Assembly (NCBI GenBank): GCA_028288315.1
Contig: JAQBNY010000116.1
Location: forward strand, 1 to 12,655
Origin: Mucilaginibacter sp.
Lineage (GTDB): Bacteria; Bacteroidota; Bacteroidia; Sphingobacteriales; Sphingobacteriaceae
Reading direction: 5' to 3'
Length of the DNA: 12,655 bases
Part shown: positions 1 through 7,405 of the stretch, piece by piece
Numbering within the stretch: the stretch's first letter is position 1
Layout of the letters: every line of letters starts with the position of its first letter
The notes under the pieces: generated by a model
The model's input: the letters and a program-made list of their open reading frames with translations, nothing else
What the model was told of the DNA's origin: nothing
Databases searched by the model: none
Program-made: the position numbers and the translations under genes

Positions 1-1152
1 AATTCAACTGATGCTTTAAAAAACGAGGCTGCCGGTCAGTGTTATTTTATAAGAGGGTTATGTTATTATTACTTGGTAAGAACATTTGGCCCGTTGCCTC
101 TTGTATTAGCTCCTCAAAGCCTGGATATACGGCCTCCAAGAGCTGATGTTGCGGCGGTATATGCATCAATAATAAGCGATTTACAAACTGCCAAAAAAAT
201 GTTAGGTACAACACCAACCCAGGGAAAGCCAACCAGCTATTCTGCAAGTGCTTGTTTAGCTGATGTTTACTTGACCATGGCTGGCTGGCCTCTAAATCAA
301 ACCAGCAATTATGCCCTGGCTGCTACAGAAGCTAATGTTGTAATGCAGGCGGGTGCATATAATTTAAATACACCTTATGACAAGGTTTTTACAACTAACA
401 ATTGTTCAGAATCTATTTTTGAATTGGAGTACAGTGTTGTTGGTAACTTGCCTAACCGTAGTTTTGGATCTACAAATGTTCCATTGGACGAGGTGGCTCT
501 AGACGGATCAAGCGGTTGGGATGATGTATACCCTGAGCTTAATTTCTTCAAAAATGCGCCGGTATGTTCAAGAACCGATCTTACTTTCTATACTACTCTT
601 AAGTTAAGAAATGCAGATGGTAAAACCTTTACACTTACTCCATGGAATTCGCCTACAACACATGCACAACACCCTTATTACAAAAAATTCAGGGCAGGGC
701 TTAATGGCGACGGTGTTAGAGAAGACGATACCCAAATCTTTTCTATACAGCCAAGTACCAATAAAGCAACAATTATTATTCGTTATCCACAAGTTTTGTT
801 AGATTATGCGGAAGCATCTGCTATGGCTGGCGGCGGCCCCACAGCTGCAAGTTATACCGCTATCAATATGGTACGTGCGCGTGCGGGTGAGGCCCCATTA
901 ACGCCGGGGCTTTCACAGACAGCATTCCGTGATGCTGTAGTTAATGAACGAGCGTATGAGTTTGCCGGCGAATTTGGTATGCGCTGGTTTGATATTGTAC
1001 GTTTGCAATTGCTTCCGGCTGTTATTACTGCAAGAGATGCTAAAGAAAATTCAATTCCGGGTGGAGTAAACGTTGCTGATAAATACCTGGCACCTATACC
1101 TTTTACCGAAATGACACTCAATCCGCAATGGAAACAAAATGCGGGCTATTAG
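1..1152 (+). CDS. SusD/RagB-family nutrient-binding outer-membrane lipoprotein, C-terminal part (5' end outside window)
   Basis: The frame is open from base 1, so the gene begins upstream; 383 residues are visible out of roughly 500-600 usual for the family. The visible start (residues 10-31) carries the AxxxFIRGLxYYYLVRTFGPLPLV-type helix that is a hallmark of the SusD TPR-like core. Near residues 315-335 is the C-terminal signature NERAYEFAGEFGMRWFDIVRL, and the end (LAPIPFTEMTLNPQWKQNAGY) is the standard SusD finish. Family knowledge: SusD proteins sit on the cell surface as lipoproteins, cap a SusC TonB-dependent channel and hand over glycans or other oligomers. The lipoprotein signal and the partner SusC gene should lie upstream, outside the window. 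The substrate cannot be read from this sequence. A TTG at 73 is an internal codon, not the start. It is separated from the next operon by 44 bases that contain a candidate promoter. Confidence 0.93.
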   Translation, partial: NSTDALKNEAAGQCYFIRGLCYYYLVRTFGPLPLVLAPQSLDIRPPRADVAAVYASIISDLQTAKKMLGTTPTQGKPTSYSASACLADVYLTMAGWPLNQTSNYALAATEANVVMQAGAYNLNTPYDKVFTTNNCSESIFELEYSVVGNLPNRSFGSTNVPLDEVALDGSSGWDDVYPELNFFKNAPVCSRTDLTFYTTLKLRNADGKTFTLTPWNSPTTHAQHPYYKKFRAGLNGDGVREDDTQIFSIQPSTNKATIIIRYPQVLLDYAEASAMAGGGPTAASYTAINMVRARAGEAPLTPGLSQTAFRDAVVNERAYEFAGEFGMRWFDIVRLQLLPAVITARDAKENSIPGGVNVADKYLAPIPFTEMTLNPQWKQNAGY

Positions 1153-1168
1153 TTAATTCAGATGTACC

Positions 1169-1176
1169 TATATTTG
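1169..1176 (+). promoter_or_regulatory. Candidate Bacteroidota -7 promoter element (TATATTTG) for the SGNH/carbamoyltransferase operon
   Basis: TATATTTG matches the Bacteroidota sigma-70 -7 consensus TAnnTTTG exactly and lies 20 bases before the ATG at 1197, so a transcript would have a short leader of about 12-16 nt. No convincing -33 TTG lies 19-21 bases upstream. The position between the SusD stop and a new, functionally different gene supports a separate transcription unit, but an AT-rich 44-base gap can produce such a match by chance. Confidence 0.4.
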
Positions 1177-1196
1177 AATAAATGAAGGATTAATTC

Positions 1197-3239
1197 ATGT
1201 CAAAAACAACAACACCCCCTTCATCAAAAGGGCCATCAAAAAAAAGAATTATTTTATTTAAAGGGATCAGTATTGTACTGGTCCCTTTGCTTATTTTGCT
1301 TTTACTTGAGCTGTTTTTAAGAATATTTAACTACGGAAATAATTATAGCCTGTTTATAGAATACAAAGGCGACAAGGATTACCTCGTATTTAATCCGGAT
1401 GCATCAAAAAAGTTTTTTACAGAACAGCAAATAGCTACAAAAGGTAACAGTGAAATATTTAAAAAGAAAAAAGAAAACAACACAATAAGAATATTTGTAC
1501 TTGGAGAATCAACCACTATCGGGTATCCTTATTTTCATAATGGCTCTTTCCACAGATGGCTGCAATACCGGCTGATACACGCTTACCCTGATAAAAACTT
1601 TGAAATAATTAACCTCTCTTTAACTGCAGTAAACTCATACACGGTATTGAATTTTGCTAAAGAAGTTGTAAATTATAAACCGGATGCTGTATTGATATAT
1701 ACGGGCCATAACGAATTTTATGGTGCCCTGGGAGCAGCGTCAACTCAAACCCTGGGCAGTAATCGTCATATTATAAATTTTATACTTAGCCTGCGTGACT
1801 TGAAACTGGCACAATTGGTCATTAATTTTTATGCTGATATAAAAAACTCTTTTGGAACCAGCGGTTTAAAACCTGGTGGCGACCGCATGCAATTAATGGT
1901 TGCCAAACAGGAAATTCCTTATCGTTCCAATCTGTATGAAAAAGGGGTGATCCAGTTCAGGGATAATATGGATCAGATAATGAATTTGTTCAGTAAACGG
2001 CATATCCCTCTTTTTGTAAGCAACTTAATAAGTAATGAAAAAGACTTAAAGCCTTTTATAAGTTTTAAGCCAGACAGTATAAAATCGCCGGGATTCAAAA
2101 TTAATTTCGCTCTTGGAGAAAAAGCTTTTACAAAAAATGATTTAAATTCAGCAGAAACCTATTTTAAAAAGTCAGGCCAACTGTATAGTTTAAATGCACT
2201 TTGCAATTACTACCTGGGCCAATTAGCCGGTAAGCAGGGTAATTTTGCCCAGGCTAAGAAATATTTTTTAAAGGCTAAAGACCTTGACGGCTTAAGGTTT
2301 AGAGCGCCTGAGCAGTTTAATGAAATACTGTCCGGGCTGTGTAATAAATATCCTGAAACACATCTTGTAGATACAAGGGCTGCCTTTGAAAACAATGCTA
2401 ATCATCATATTATTGGTGATGAATTAACGGTAGACCATGTTCATCCTGACTTAATGGGGTATGCAATAATGTCGGATGTATTTTATGAAGCCATGAAAAA
2501 ATACCAGGTTGTTCCTGCAACTAATGGAAACGATATGACCTTTAAACAGCTATTGCAAAAAATGCCGAAAAACATGGTTGATTCATTAGCGGGTATTTAC
2601 AGGGTACTTAACCTTAAAAAAAGATGGCCATACAATGATCCGCATGCTTTGGATCCTGTTAAAATTGAATCAAAAGAAGAAACACTGGCCTATAAGCTTG
2701 TTTTTCAGAATATAAGGTGGGACAATATAATGAACGATTTATATGGATACTATTTAAACAGCCATGAACTGTTAAAGGCAAGAAATGTGCTTGAAAGTTT
2801 ATCGCTGGAATATCCCGCAGACCCCAACCTTTATGAGCGCATCGGCATGTTGAGCGGAGAGCTCAGAGACGATGAAAGCACTGTATTTTATTTCAAAAAA
2901 TCATTTAACCTGGCACCAACGTTTAACAAAGCACGCTATTTATTCGTGAACTATTTAAAAATGGATAAACCAGATGACGCTATTACCTATATAGATTATG
3001 CTATAAGCAATAATTCATCCGGCCTTAACCTGGCTCCGGTTAAAAACAACACAGAACAAATTATACAATTGCAAAAGCAATATTTAAGAGATACAACAAA
3101 CGTTCCCGTTTTATTGCAGATAGCAAATTCCTGGTCTGGGATTGGAAATAAAGATGGTGCAGTAAAGTATGCACAAAAGGTATTGAAGGCCGATCCTAAA
3201 AATAAACTTGCCCTGTTACTTCTTACACAAAATAAATGA
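1197..3239 (+). CDS. Membrane-anchored SGNH/GDSL hydrolase with TPR repeats (SxtL-like role in a carbamoyltransferase cassette)
   Basis: This 680-residue protein has a basic N-terminus, one membrane helix at about residues 22-45, and then an SGNH-hydrolase domain expected to lie outside the cytoplasm. Block I is GES at 103-105 (candidate nucleophile Ser105), block III is TGHNE at 169-173 (Asn172), and block V is DHVH at 413-416 (Asp413, His416). The expected block II glycine is not obvious; the corresponding stretch reads NLSLTAVNSY (139-148). TPR-like helices (about 300-365) lie between blocks III and V, inside the hydrolase domain, and more TPR-like helices occupy about 500-680. The family hydrolyses or transfers esters; related AlgX/AlgJ-type proteins acetylate exported polysaccharides. 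The stop codon overlaps the next ATG by 4 bases (ATGA), so it is translationally linked to the SxtJ-like gene. The ATG at 1197 places the hydrophobic helix correctly. The substrate is unknown; an acyl or carbamoyl ester on a glycan is an inference. Confidence 0.88.
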   Translation: MSKTTTPPSSKGPSKKRIILFKGISIVLVPLLILLLLELFLRIFNYGNNYSLFIEYKGDKDYLVFNPDASKKFFTEQQIATKGNSEIFKKKKENNTIRIFVLGESTTIGYPYFHNGSFHRWLQYRLIHAYPDKNFEIINLSLTAVNSYTVLNFAKEVVNYKPDAVLIYTGHNEFYGALGAASTQTLGSNRHIINFILSLRDLKLAQLVINFYADIKNSFGTSGLKPGGDRMQLMVAKQEIPYRSNLYEKGVIQFRDNMDQIMNLFSKRHIPLFVSNLISNEKDLKPFISFKPDSIKSPGFKINFALGEKAFTKNDLNSAETYFKKSGQLYSLNALCNYYLGQLAGKQGNFAQAKKYFLKAKDLDGLRFRAPEQFNEILSGLCNKYPETHLVDTRAAFENNANHHIIGDELTVDHVHPDLMGYAIMSDVFYEAMKKYQVVPATNGNDMTFKQLLQKMPKNMVDSLAGIYRVLNLKKRWPYNDPHALDPVKIESKEETLAYKLVFQNIRWDNIMNDLYGYYLNSHELLKARNVLESLSLEYPADPNLYERIGMLSGELRDDESTVFYFKKSFNLAPTFNKARYLFVNYLKMDKPDDAITYIDYAISNNSSGLNLAPVKNNTEQIIQLQKQYLRDTTNVPVLLQIANSWSGIGNKDGAVKYAQKVLKADPKNKLALLLLTQNK

Positions 3240-3634
3240 TAGCGGCTAAAAAATTTTCAGCAAAGATCACCAAAAAGCAATGCATGGAGTTTGGCCAGGT
3301 TGCAACTTTGGCTGTTTTAATTTTTGCTCTGCATTATAAAAATGATCATTGGGTTACTGCGGCATTTGCGCTGATACTTGCTACTGTTATTTTACCTATT
3401 ATTTTTTATCCCTTTGCTGTTGTTTGGTTTGGCCTGGCTGAATTATTAAGCATAGTAAGTCCGGCAATAATATTGGCAATAATATTTTTTTTAATTGTGA
3501 CCCCTGTAGCTTTAATCAGAAAGCTTTTAGGAAAGGATAGTATGCGATTAAAGCAATTTAAAAAAAACAGGCAATCTGTAATGATTGACAGGAATCATTT
3601 ATATACTGAGTCTGATCTTTTACATACATTTTAA
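3236..3634 (+). CDS. SxtJ-family small membrane protein
   Basis: This 132-residue protein has three probable membrane helices at about 21-33, 38-60 and 72-95, a basic stretch after the last helix (RKLLGKDSMRLKQFKKNRQ), and a polar tail ending in DRNHLYTESDLLHTF. Length, topology, tail and position directly before a DUF5989-type gene and an O-carbamoyltransferase fit the SxtJ family, named after a gene of unknown function in the saxitoxin clusters. The start ATG overlaps the stop of the hydrolase gene by 4 bases, and its own stop is 3 bases before the next ATG, so the operon is tight. The biochemical role is unknown. A scaffold or anchor that brings the cytoplasmic carbamoyltransferase to the membrane is an inference from gene order and topology. 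Confidence 0.8.
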   Translation: MIAAKKFSAKITKKQCMEFGQVATLAVLIFALHYKNDHWVTAAFALILATVILPIIFYPFAVVWFGLAELLSIVSPAIILAIIFFLIVTPVALIRKLLGKDSMRLKQFKKNRQSVMIDRNHLYTESDLLHTF

Positions 3635-3637
3635 ACG

Positions 3638-3787
3638 ATGGAATTTTTTAAAGAGCTATTTCTTTTTTTAAAGACACGGAAAAAATTCTGGTTAATTCCG
3701 CTTGTTGTGATTTTATTTTTGTTTTCTATCCTGATCGTATTAGCAAGTGTACCTGCTTTAGGTCCCTTGATTTACAGTTTATTTTAA
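3638..3787 (+). CDS. DUF5989/SxtK-like single-helix membrane microprotein
   Basis: A 49-residue gene fills the gap between the SxtJ-like gene and the carbamoyltransferase. It starts MEFFKELFLFLKTRKKFW, continues with a hydrophobic helix at about residues 19-37, and ends ASVPALGPLIYSLF. The pattern of an amphipathic N-terminal helix with basic KTRKK, one membrane span, and a short APxIYxLF-type tail is that of the DUF5989 family, which accompanies carbamoyltransferases in many bacteria. It starts 3 bases after the upstream stop and ends 6 bases before the GTG of the carbamoyltransferase, with no room for another gene. Its size and place match sxtK of the saxitoxin clusters. It would be missed by a 60-residue cutoff. 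Function is unknown; the family call is from memory of its pattern, not from a search. Confidence 0.83.
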   Translation: MEFFKELFLFLKTRKKFWLIPLVVILFLFSILIVLASVPALGPLIYSLF

Positions 3788-3793
3788 TACCCT

Positions 3794-5644
3794 GTGGCTA
3801 TTGCAATACTCGGCATTTCGGCATTTTATCATGATAGCGCAGCGGCACTTATTATTGATGGTGAAATAATTGCCGCCGCCCAGGAAGAACGGTTTACACG
3901 GATAAAACACGATGCGGGCTTTCCGTTAAATGCTATAAAGTATGTTTTGGAGGAGGGCGGTATAGATTATGACGATCTTTCGGCAGTTGCATTTTACGAT
4001 AAGCCATTGCTTAAATTTGAACGCTTGCTGGAAACTTATCATGCTTTTGCCCCAAAAGGATTATTAAGTTTTATTAAGGCAATGCCGGTGTGGATAAACG
4101 AAAAGCTTTTTATAAAAAAACTGATCCGGAAAAAGACAAGGCAATTTGGAAGTGCCGAAATACCTATATTATTTCCCGAGCATCATTTATCACACGCTGC
4201 CAGTGCCTATTATCCTTCTCCTTTTGATGATGCCGCTATTTTAACCATTGATGGCGTTGGCGAATGGGCAACTACTACCATTTGCCATGGAAAGAATAAT
4301 CAAATAACCATATTAAAAGAACTTCATTTCCCTCATTCTGTGGGGCTTTTGTACTCTGCTTTCACCTATTACCTTGGCTTCAAAGTAAATAGCGGTGAGT
4401 ATAAGCTGATGGGATTAGCCCCTTATGGTAATCCGGATTCTGCACAAACAGCTGAATTTAAACAAAAGATATTAGCTGAGCTGGTTGATGTAAAAGAAGA
4501 TGGTTCCATACTTCTTAATATGCACTATTTTGATTTTGCCACCAAATTAAGAATGACAAATGATAAAAGATGGGAAAACTTATTTGGTGTACCAAGGCGG
4601 CAGCCGGAATCTGAAATCAGTCAGGCACACATGAACTTCGCACTGGCTGTTCAAGAAGTAACCGAATATATAATAATAGCCTTGGCTAACGCAACGCAAA
4701 AGATCACCGGCAGCAAAAACCTGGTTATGGCTGGCGGAGTTGCATTGAATTGCGTAGCAAACAGTAAAATAGCTATGGCTGGCCTGTTTGATAATATATG
4801 GGTCCAGCCTGCGGCAGGTGATGCAGGAGGGGCACTAGGTGCTGCATATGCTGCCTATCACATTTGGGGAAAAGGAGTGAAAAAAACAATTGATTCTATG
4901 AAAGGCGCTTACTTAGGTCCAAAATATGAGGATAAGCATATTCTGAATGTAATCAGTAAATATAAAGCGCATTACTCGCATTTCGAAAACTTGGATGAAT
5001 TAACAACCATAGTAAGTGAAAAAATTGCTAATGGAAACGTAGTCGGCTGGTTCCAGGGCAGGATGGAGTTTGGTCCGCGGGCGTTGGGCAACAGGAGCAT
5101 CCTCGGCGATGCCAGGAACCCGGCAATGCAAAAAATCATCAATGTTAAAATAAAGGCCCGTGAAGAATTCAGGCCATTTGCACCAAGCGTTTTACTCGAA
5201 GATGTTGGCCGCTATTTTAAAACAAATTTAAGCTCTCCCTATATGCTTTTTGTTGCATTAGTAAAAGATGAATTACGAAAGGGTAAACCCGGGAACTATT
5301 ACGAGCTTGAATTGCACGATCGCCTATACCATATTCGTTCAGAAATTCAGTCCGTTACCCACGTTGATTATTCGGCCAGGATCCAAACTGTTAGCAAGGA
5401 AGATAACCCGGAGTTTTGGCAGCTGCTCAATAGCTTTAAAAAACTAACAGGTTGCAGTTTGCTAATTAATACCTCCTTTAATTTGCGCGGCGAACCAATT
5501 GTATGTACACCCCAGGATGCTTACCGGGGTTTTATGCAAACGGGAATGGATTACCTGGTAATAGGAAATTATTTGTTCGATAAAACAGCACAAAAGCCAT
5601 TGCCTCAAAAAGAATCAGGAAAAATGAGATTCTCTTTAGATTAA
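3794..5644 (+). CDS. O-carbamoyltransferase, NodU/CmcH/TobZ family (SxtI-like)
   Basis: This 616-residue protein has the full two-domain architecture. The N-terminal Kae1-like carbamoyl-adenylate domain shows GISAFYHDSAAAL (7-19), the metal-binding HHLSHAASAYY (130-140; His130, His134) and TIDGVGEW (151-158). GGVALNC (314-320) and PAAGDAGGALGAAY (339-352) belong to the nucleotide-binding fold. The C-terminal domain shows GRMEFGPRALGNRSIL (422-437), EEFRPFAPSV (457-466) and LINTSFNLRGEPIV (557-570). Members make carbamoyl-adenylate from carbamoyl phosphate and ATP and move the carbamoyl group to a hydroxyl of a small molecule or sugar (Nod factors, cephamycin, tobramycin, saxitoxin). All key motifs seem intact. 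The start is GTG at 3794, giving the expected MAIAILGISAFYHD beginning; the next in-frame methionines are far too late. It is the last gene of the four-gene operon. No acceptor substrate can be deduced. Confidence 0.93.
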   Translation: MAIAILGISAFYHDSAAALIIDGEIIAAAQEERFTRIKHDAGFPLNAIKYVLEEGGIDYDDLSAVAFYDKPLLKFERLLETYHAFAPKGLLSFIKAMPVWINEKLFIKKLIRKKTRQFGSAEIPILFPEHHLSHAASAYYPSPFDDAAILTIDGVGEWATTTICHGKNNQITILKELHFPHSVGLLYSAFTYYLGFKVNSGEYKLMGLAPYGNPDSAQTAEFKQKILAELVDVKEDGSILLNMHYFDFATKLRMTNDKRWENLFGVPRRQPESEISQAHMNFALAVQEVTEYIIIALANATQKITGSKNLVMAGGVALNCVANSKIAMAGLFDNIWVQPAAGDAGGALGAAYAAYHIWGKGVKKTIDSMKGAYLGPKYEDKHILNVISKYKAHYSHFENLDELTTIVSEKIANGNVVGWFQGRMEFGPRALGNRSILGDARNPAMQKIINVKIKAREEFRPFAPSVLLEDVGRYFKTNLSSPYMLFVALVKDELRKGKPGNYYELELHDRLYHIRSEIQSVTHVDYSARIQTVSKEDNPEFWQLLNSFKKLTGCSLLINTSFNLRGEPIVCTPQDAYRGFMQTGMDYLVIGNYLFDKTAQKPLPQKESGKMRFSLD

Positions 5645-5689
5645 TTGTCATCATCCGCAGGATATTGATTACAAGCACTTTGAAGTGAG

Positions 5690-5716
5690 ATCCCGAATGC
5701 ATTTTACGATCGGGAT
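5690..5716 (+). other. Weak hairpin after the carbamoyltransferase gene
   Basis: ATCCCGA (5690-5696) and TCGGGAT (5710-5716) form a 7-bp inverted repeat with a 13-base loop, 45 bases after the carbamoyltransferase stop. No T-run follows (the downstream tract is A-rich), so it is not a standard intrinsic terminator. It may mark the end of the operon or be a protein site; the rest of this 139-base gap shows only the candidate promoter below. Confidence 0.3.
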
Positions 5717-5747
5717 TGGAATTAAAAAAAACAACAAGTAATATTTG
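5716..5747 (+). promoter_or_regulatory. Candidate promoter for the exported protein gene (TTG-N21-AATATTTG)
   Basis: TTG at 5716-5718 is followed after 21 bases by AATATTTG at 5740-5747, one mismatch from the Bacteroidota -7 consensus TAnnTTTG. The ATG lies 36 bases further on. Spacing fits the group's -33/-7 arrangement, but the mismatch and AT-rich setting make it tentative. Confidence 0.3.
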
Positions 5748-5783
5748 ACTACAGCACTATCATAAAGAAATTTATTACCAACA

Positions 5784-7103
5784 ATGAATACTTTCAAACA
5801 AAATCTCTTAAATAGGATTTGGTCACTCTCCATACTGCGAACCAAATTTTTTACTCTGACTTTGACTGCCCTCTGCCTTACCGGATTTGGCAGAGCAGGT
5901 TCATTACCTCATAAAGTTAAAGCAGTCGCTGTTGTCGGTTCAGAAAAAGAAGACTATAAATTCAACGCAACTATTTCCCGAAATGTATTGGAAAATTACC
6001 TTAATCGGTCAATTACAATGCAAAGCCTTCTTGTTGGGAAAGGCAATTTTGATGACAATCTTCGAATGATTAAAAATATTGGAGCTAAACTTATCGGAAG
6101 AAGTGTATGCCAGTGGGGTGAAGAATCTGATATTCCGAAGAACCTGCAACTGGAAAAAGAACTCGCGGCAAAAGTACATGCAAGCGATCCGGAAATAATT
6201 TTACAAGCCTGCATTTTTGAGATAGTGACCAATCAGGTTGACCAGCTTGTTATACCCGACTGGGCATTTATCGCCTTAAAACTACCTGTAGAAAAGCGAA
6301 ATTTCCGGTATGCAGACATGTTATATCCTGACGGAAAATTTAAAAATCAATGGGGAAGTGGGTCGGTACCCGATATAAGCCAGTTAGAAACTAAACTTTA
6401 TTTCTATTATCTCGCTGTATGTTATGTTAATATTGGTATTGAAAGCATTCACTTTGGGCAGGTGGAGCTCATGAACAAGAACGACCCTAATCTTGATAAT
6501 TATAACCAAGTATTAACTTTAATAAGGAACTATGCGGCTAAGCATGCCCGCAGGCATATTTTATTGTGCGATTCGCATGTTCCGGGTGGTGGCTTTGTGC
6601 GCAATGGAAAATTGTTAATGGATTTTCATGCCTTTCCATTAAGGATAATGGAAATACCCGGCAAGCCGGAAGAAGCAATGCTAAAGGTTGGGCACACAGA
6701 TGCACTTTATTTGAGAAGCAAGGGCGGCATTACACCCAGTGGATGGCGCTGTGATCACCTGCCATACTTAGTGGAATTTGATAATTATGGCGTTAGCAAA
6801 CATCCCGGAGAGGAAAAAGCTGGTGACATTCCGTTTTGGGTTTGGGGTTATGATGAGATAAGTTGGTTTGCACATCAAAATAAACAATATCGTAGTCAAT
6901 GGCTCATATATGCATATAATTGGATTAAGAAAACTGATATTAACGGACACTTGGAAATGCCGGGCGACCGTCAAACGACATCACCATTAGATCGCAAAAA
7001 ATGGTATTATGCCAATAAACCAAGTGCTGCGGTACCTGATGGACAAGGAGATGAGGATACAATCCGTGAAATTTGGAAAATGGCAGAAAAAACAACTAGG
7101 TAA
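5784..7103 (+). CDS. Exported protein of unknown family, TIM-barrel glycosidase-like
   Basis: I do not recognise the family. The 439-residue protein begins with a basic stretch and a hydrophobic segment (about 22-35, FFTLTLTALCLTGF) followed by GRAGS, consistent with an N-terminal signal peptide; Cys31 lacks a proper lipobox. After it come repeated strand-like segments with acidic residues at their ends: EIILQACIFEIV (137-148), IGIESIHFGQVEL (217-229), HILLCDSHVPGGG (258-270), YLVEFDNYG (328-336) and FWVWGYDEISWF (351-362). Alternating strands and helices plus aromatic residues near Glu/Asp resemble an (alpha/beta)8 glycoside hydrolase, with Glu146, Glu229, Asp263, Glu331 and Asp357/Glu358 as possible active-site residues. 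This is inference from pattern only. It lies 139 bases downstream of the carbamoyltransferase on the same strand, behind a weak hairpin and a candidate promoter, so it may be a separate unit with a related job in surface glycan handling. Confidence 0.7.
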   Translation: MNTFKQNLLNRIWSLSILRTKFFTLTLTALCLTGFGRAGSLPHKVKAVAVVGSEKEDYKFNATISRNVLENYLNRSITMQSLLVGKGNFDDNLRMIKNIGAKLIGRSVCQWGEESDIPKNLQLEKELAAKVHASDPEIILQACIFEIVTNQVDQLVIPDWAFIALKLPVEKRNFRYADMLYPDGKFKNQWGSGSVPDISQLETKLYFYYLAVCYVNIGIESIHFGQVELMNKNDPNLDNYNQVLTLIRNYAAKHARRHILLCDSHVPGGGFVRNGKLLMDFHAFPLRIMEIPGKPEEAMLKVGHTDALYLRSKGGITPSGWRCDHLPYLVEFDNYGVSKHPGEEKAGDIPFWVWGYDEISWFAHQNKQYRSQWLIYAYNWIKKTDINGHLEMPGDRQTTSPLDRKKWYYANKPSAAVPDGQGDEDTIREIWKMAEKTTR

Positions 7104-7405
7104 AAATATTTTCAATCGCTACTTCATTGTAACTCTTAATCCCTAAACCTTTAATGGACTATATTCATCTGATAAGCTATTAATTATTTGCAAGACCAAT
7201 CCCTTGATTTTTATTTAAATCAACCTTGGAGGAAAAATCTCGAACCTGTTTATGAAGGATTTAAAGCGTTTAACCGGTAAATAAGGCTTCCGAAACCAAT
7301 AAAAAGGCGGCGAACCATTATGAGCCGCTGAAGCAAGTATTTTGAGCTGCCTGCGCAAACGTGGTTACTTCTGTCCGGCTACCTTTGACTATCAAATCAA
7401 AAGAC
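7104..7405. other. Non-coding stretch at the left boundary of the GC-rich gene pair
   Basis: No gene is seen in these 302 bases. The first part is AT-rich like the left flank; from about 7260 base composition becomes more mixed and then GC-rich. A 7-bp inverted repeat, TTGATTT (7204-7210) with AAATCAA (7217-7223), has no following T-run. An isolated GGAGG at 7228-7232 has no start codon at suitable spacing. A ten-codon frame beginning with ATG at 7252 ends at TAA and has no support as a gene. A promoter-like element at 7380 is listed separately. Confidence 0.6.
7380..7387 (+). promoter_or_regulatory. Candidate -7 promoter element (TACCTTTG) for the SDR gene
   Basis: TACCTTTG matches TAnnTTTG exactly and lies 18 bases before the ATG at 7406, which would give a very short leader. 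No good -33 TTG is seen 19-21 bases upstream. If this is the promoter, transcription would begin close to the ATG, which argues against the alternative GTG start at 7361. Confidence 0.38.

Noticed and set aside
1197..5644. Saxitoxin production by this organism.
   Set aside because: Only the accessory carbamoylation-type genes are present; none of the core synthesis genes (such as a polyketide-like sxtA) is visible, and homologous modules are expected in non-producers.
5690..5716. Hairpin after the carbamoyltransferase gene as an intrinsic terminator.
   Set aside because: The stem is only 7 bp with a 13-base loop and no T-run follows on either strand.
7240..7251. TCGAACCTGTTT resembles the tRNA-Glu T-arm stretch TCGAACCCCTGTTT (plus-strand reading, 9195-9208) and could be an att remnant at the left border of the GC-rich pair.
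   Set aside because: The match is only 12 bases with a 2-base gap and does not continue cleanly on either side, so it is within chance for this gap; it needs comparison with an empty site in a relative.
7361..7405. GTG at 7361 as start of the SDR gene.
   Set aside because: The extra 15 residues have no SDR resemblance, and the candidate promoter element at 7380-7387 would lie inside the coding part; ATG 7406 gives the usual family start.
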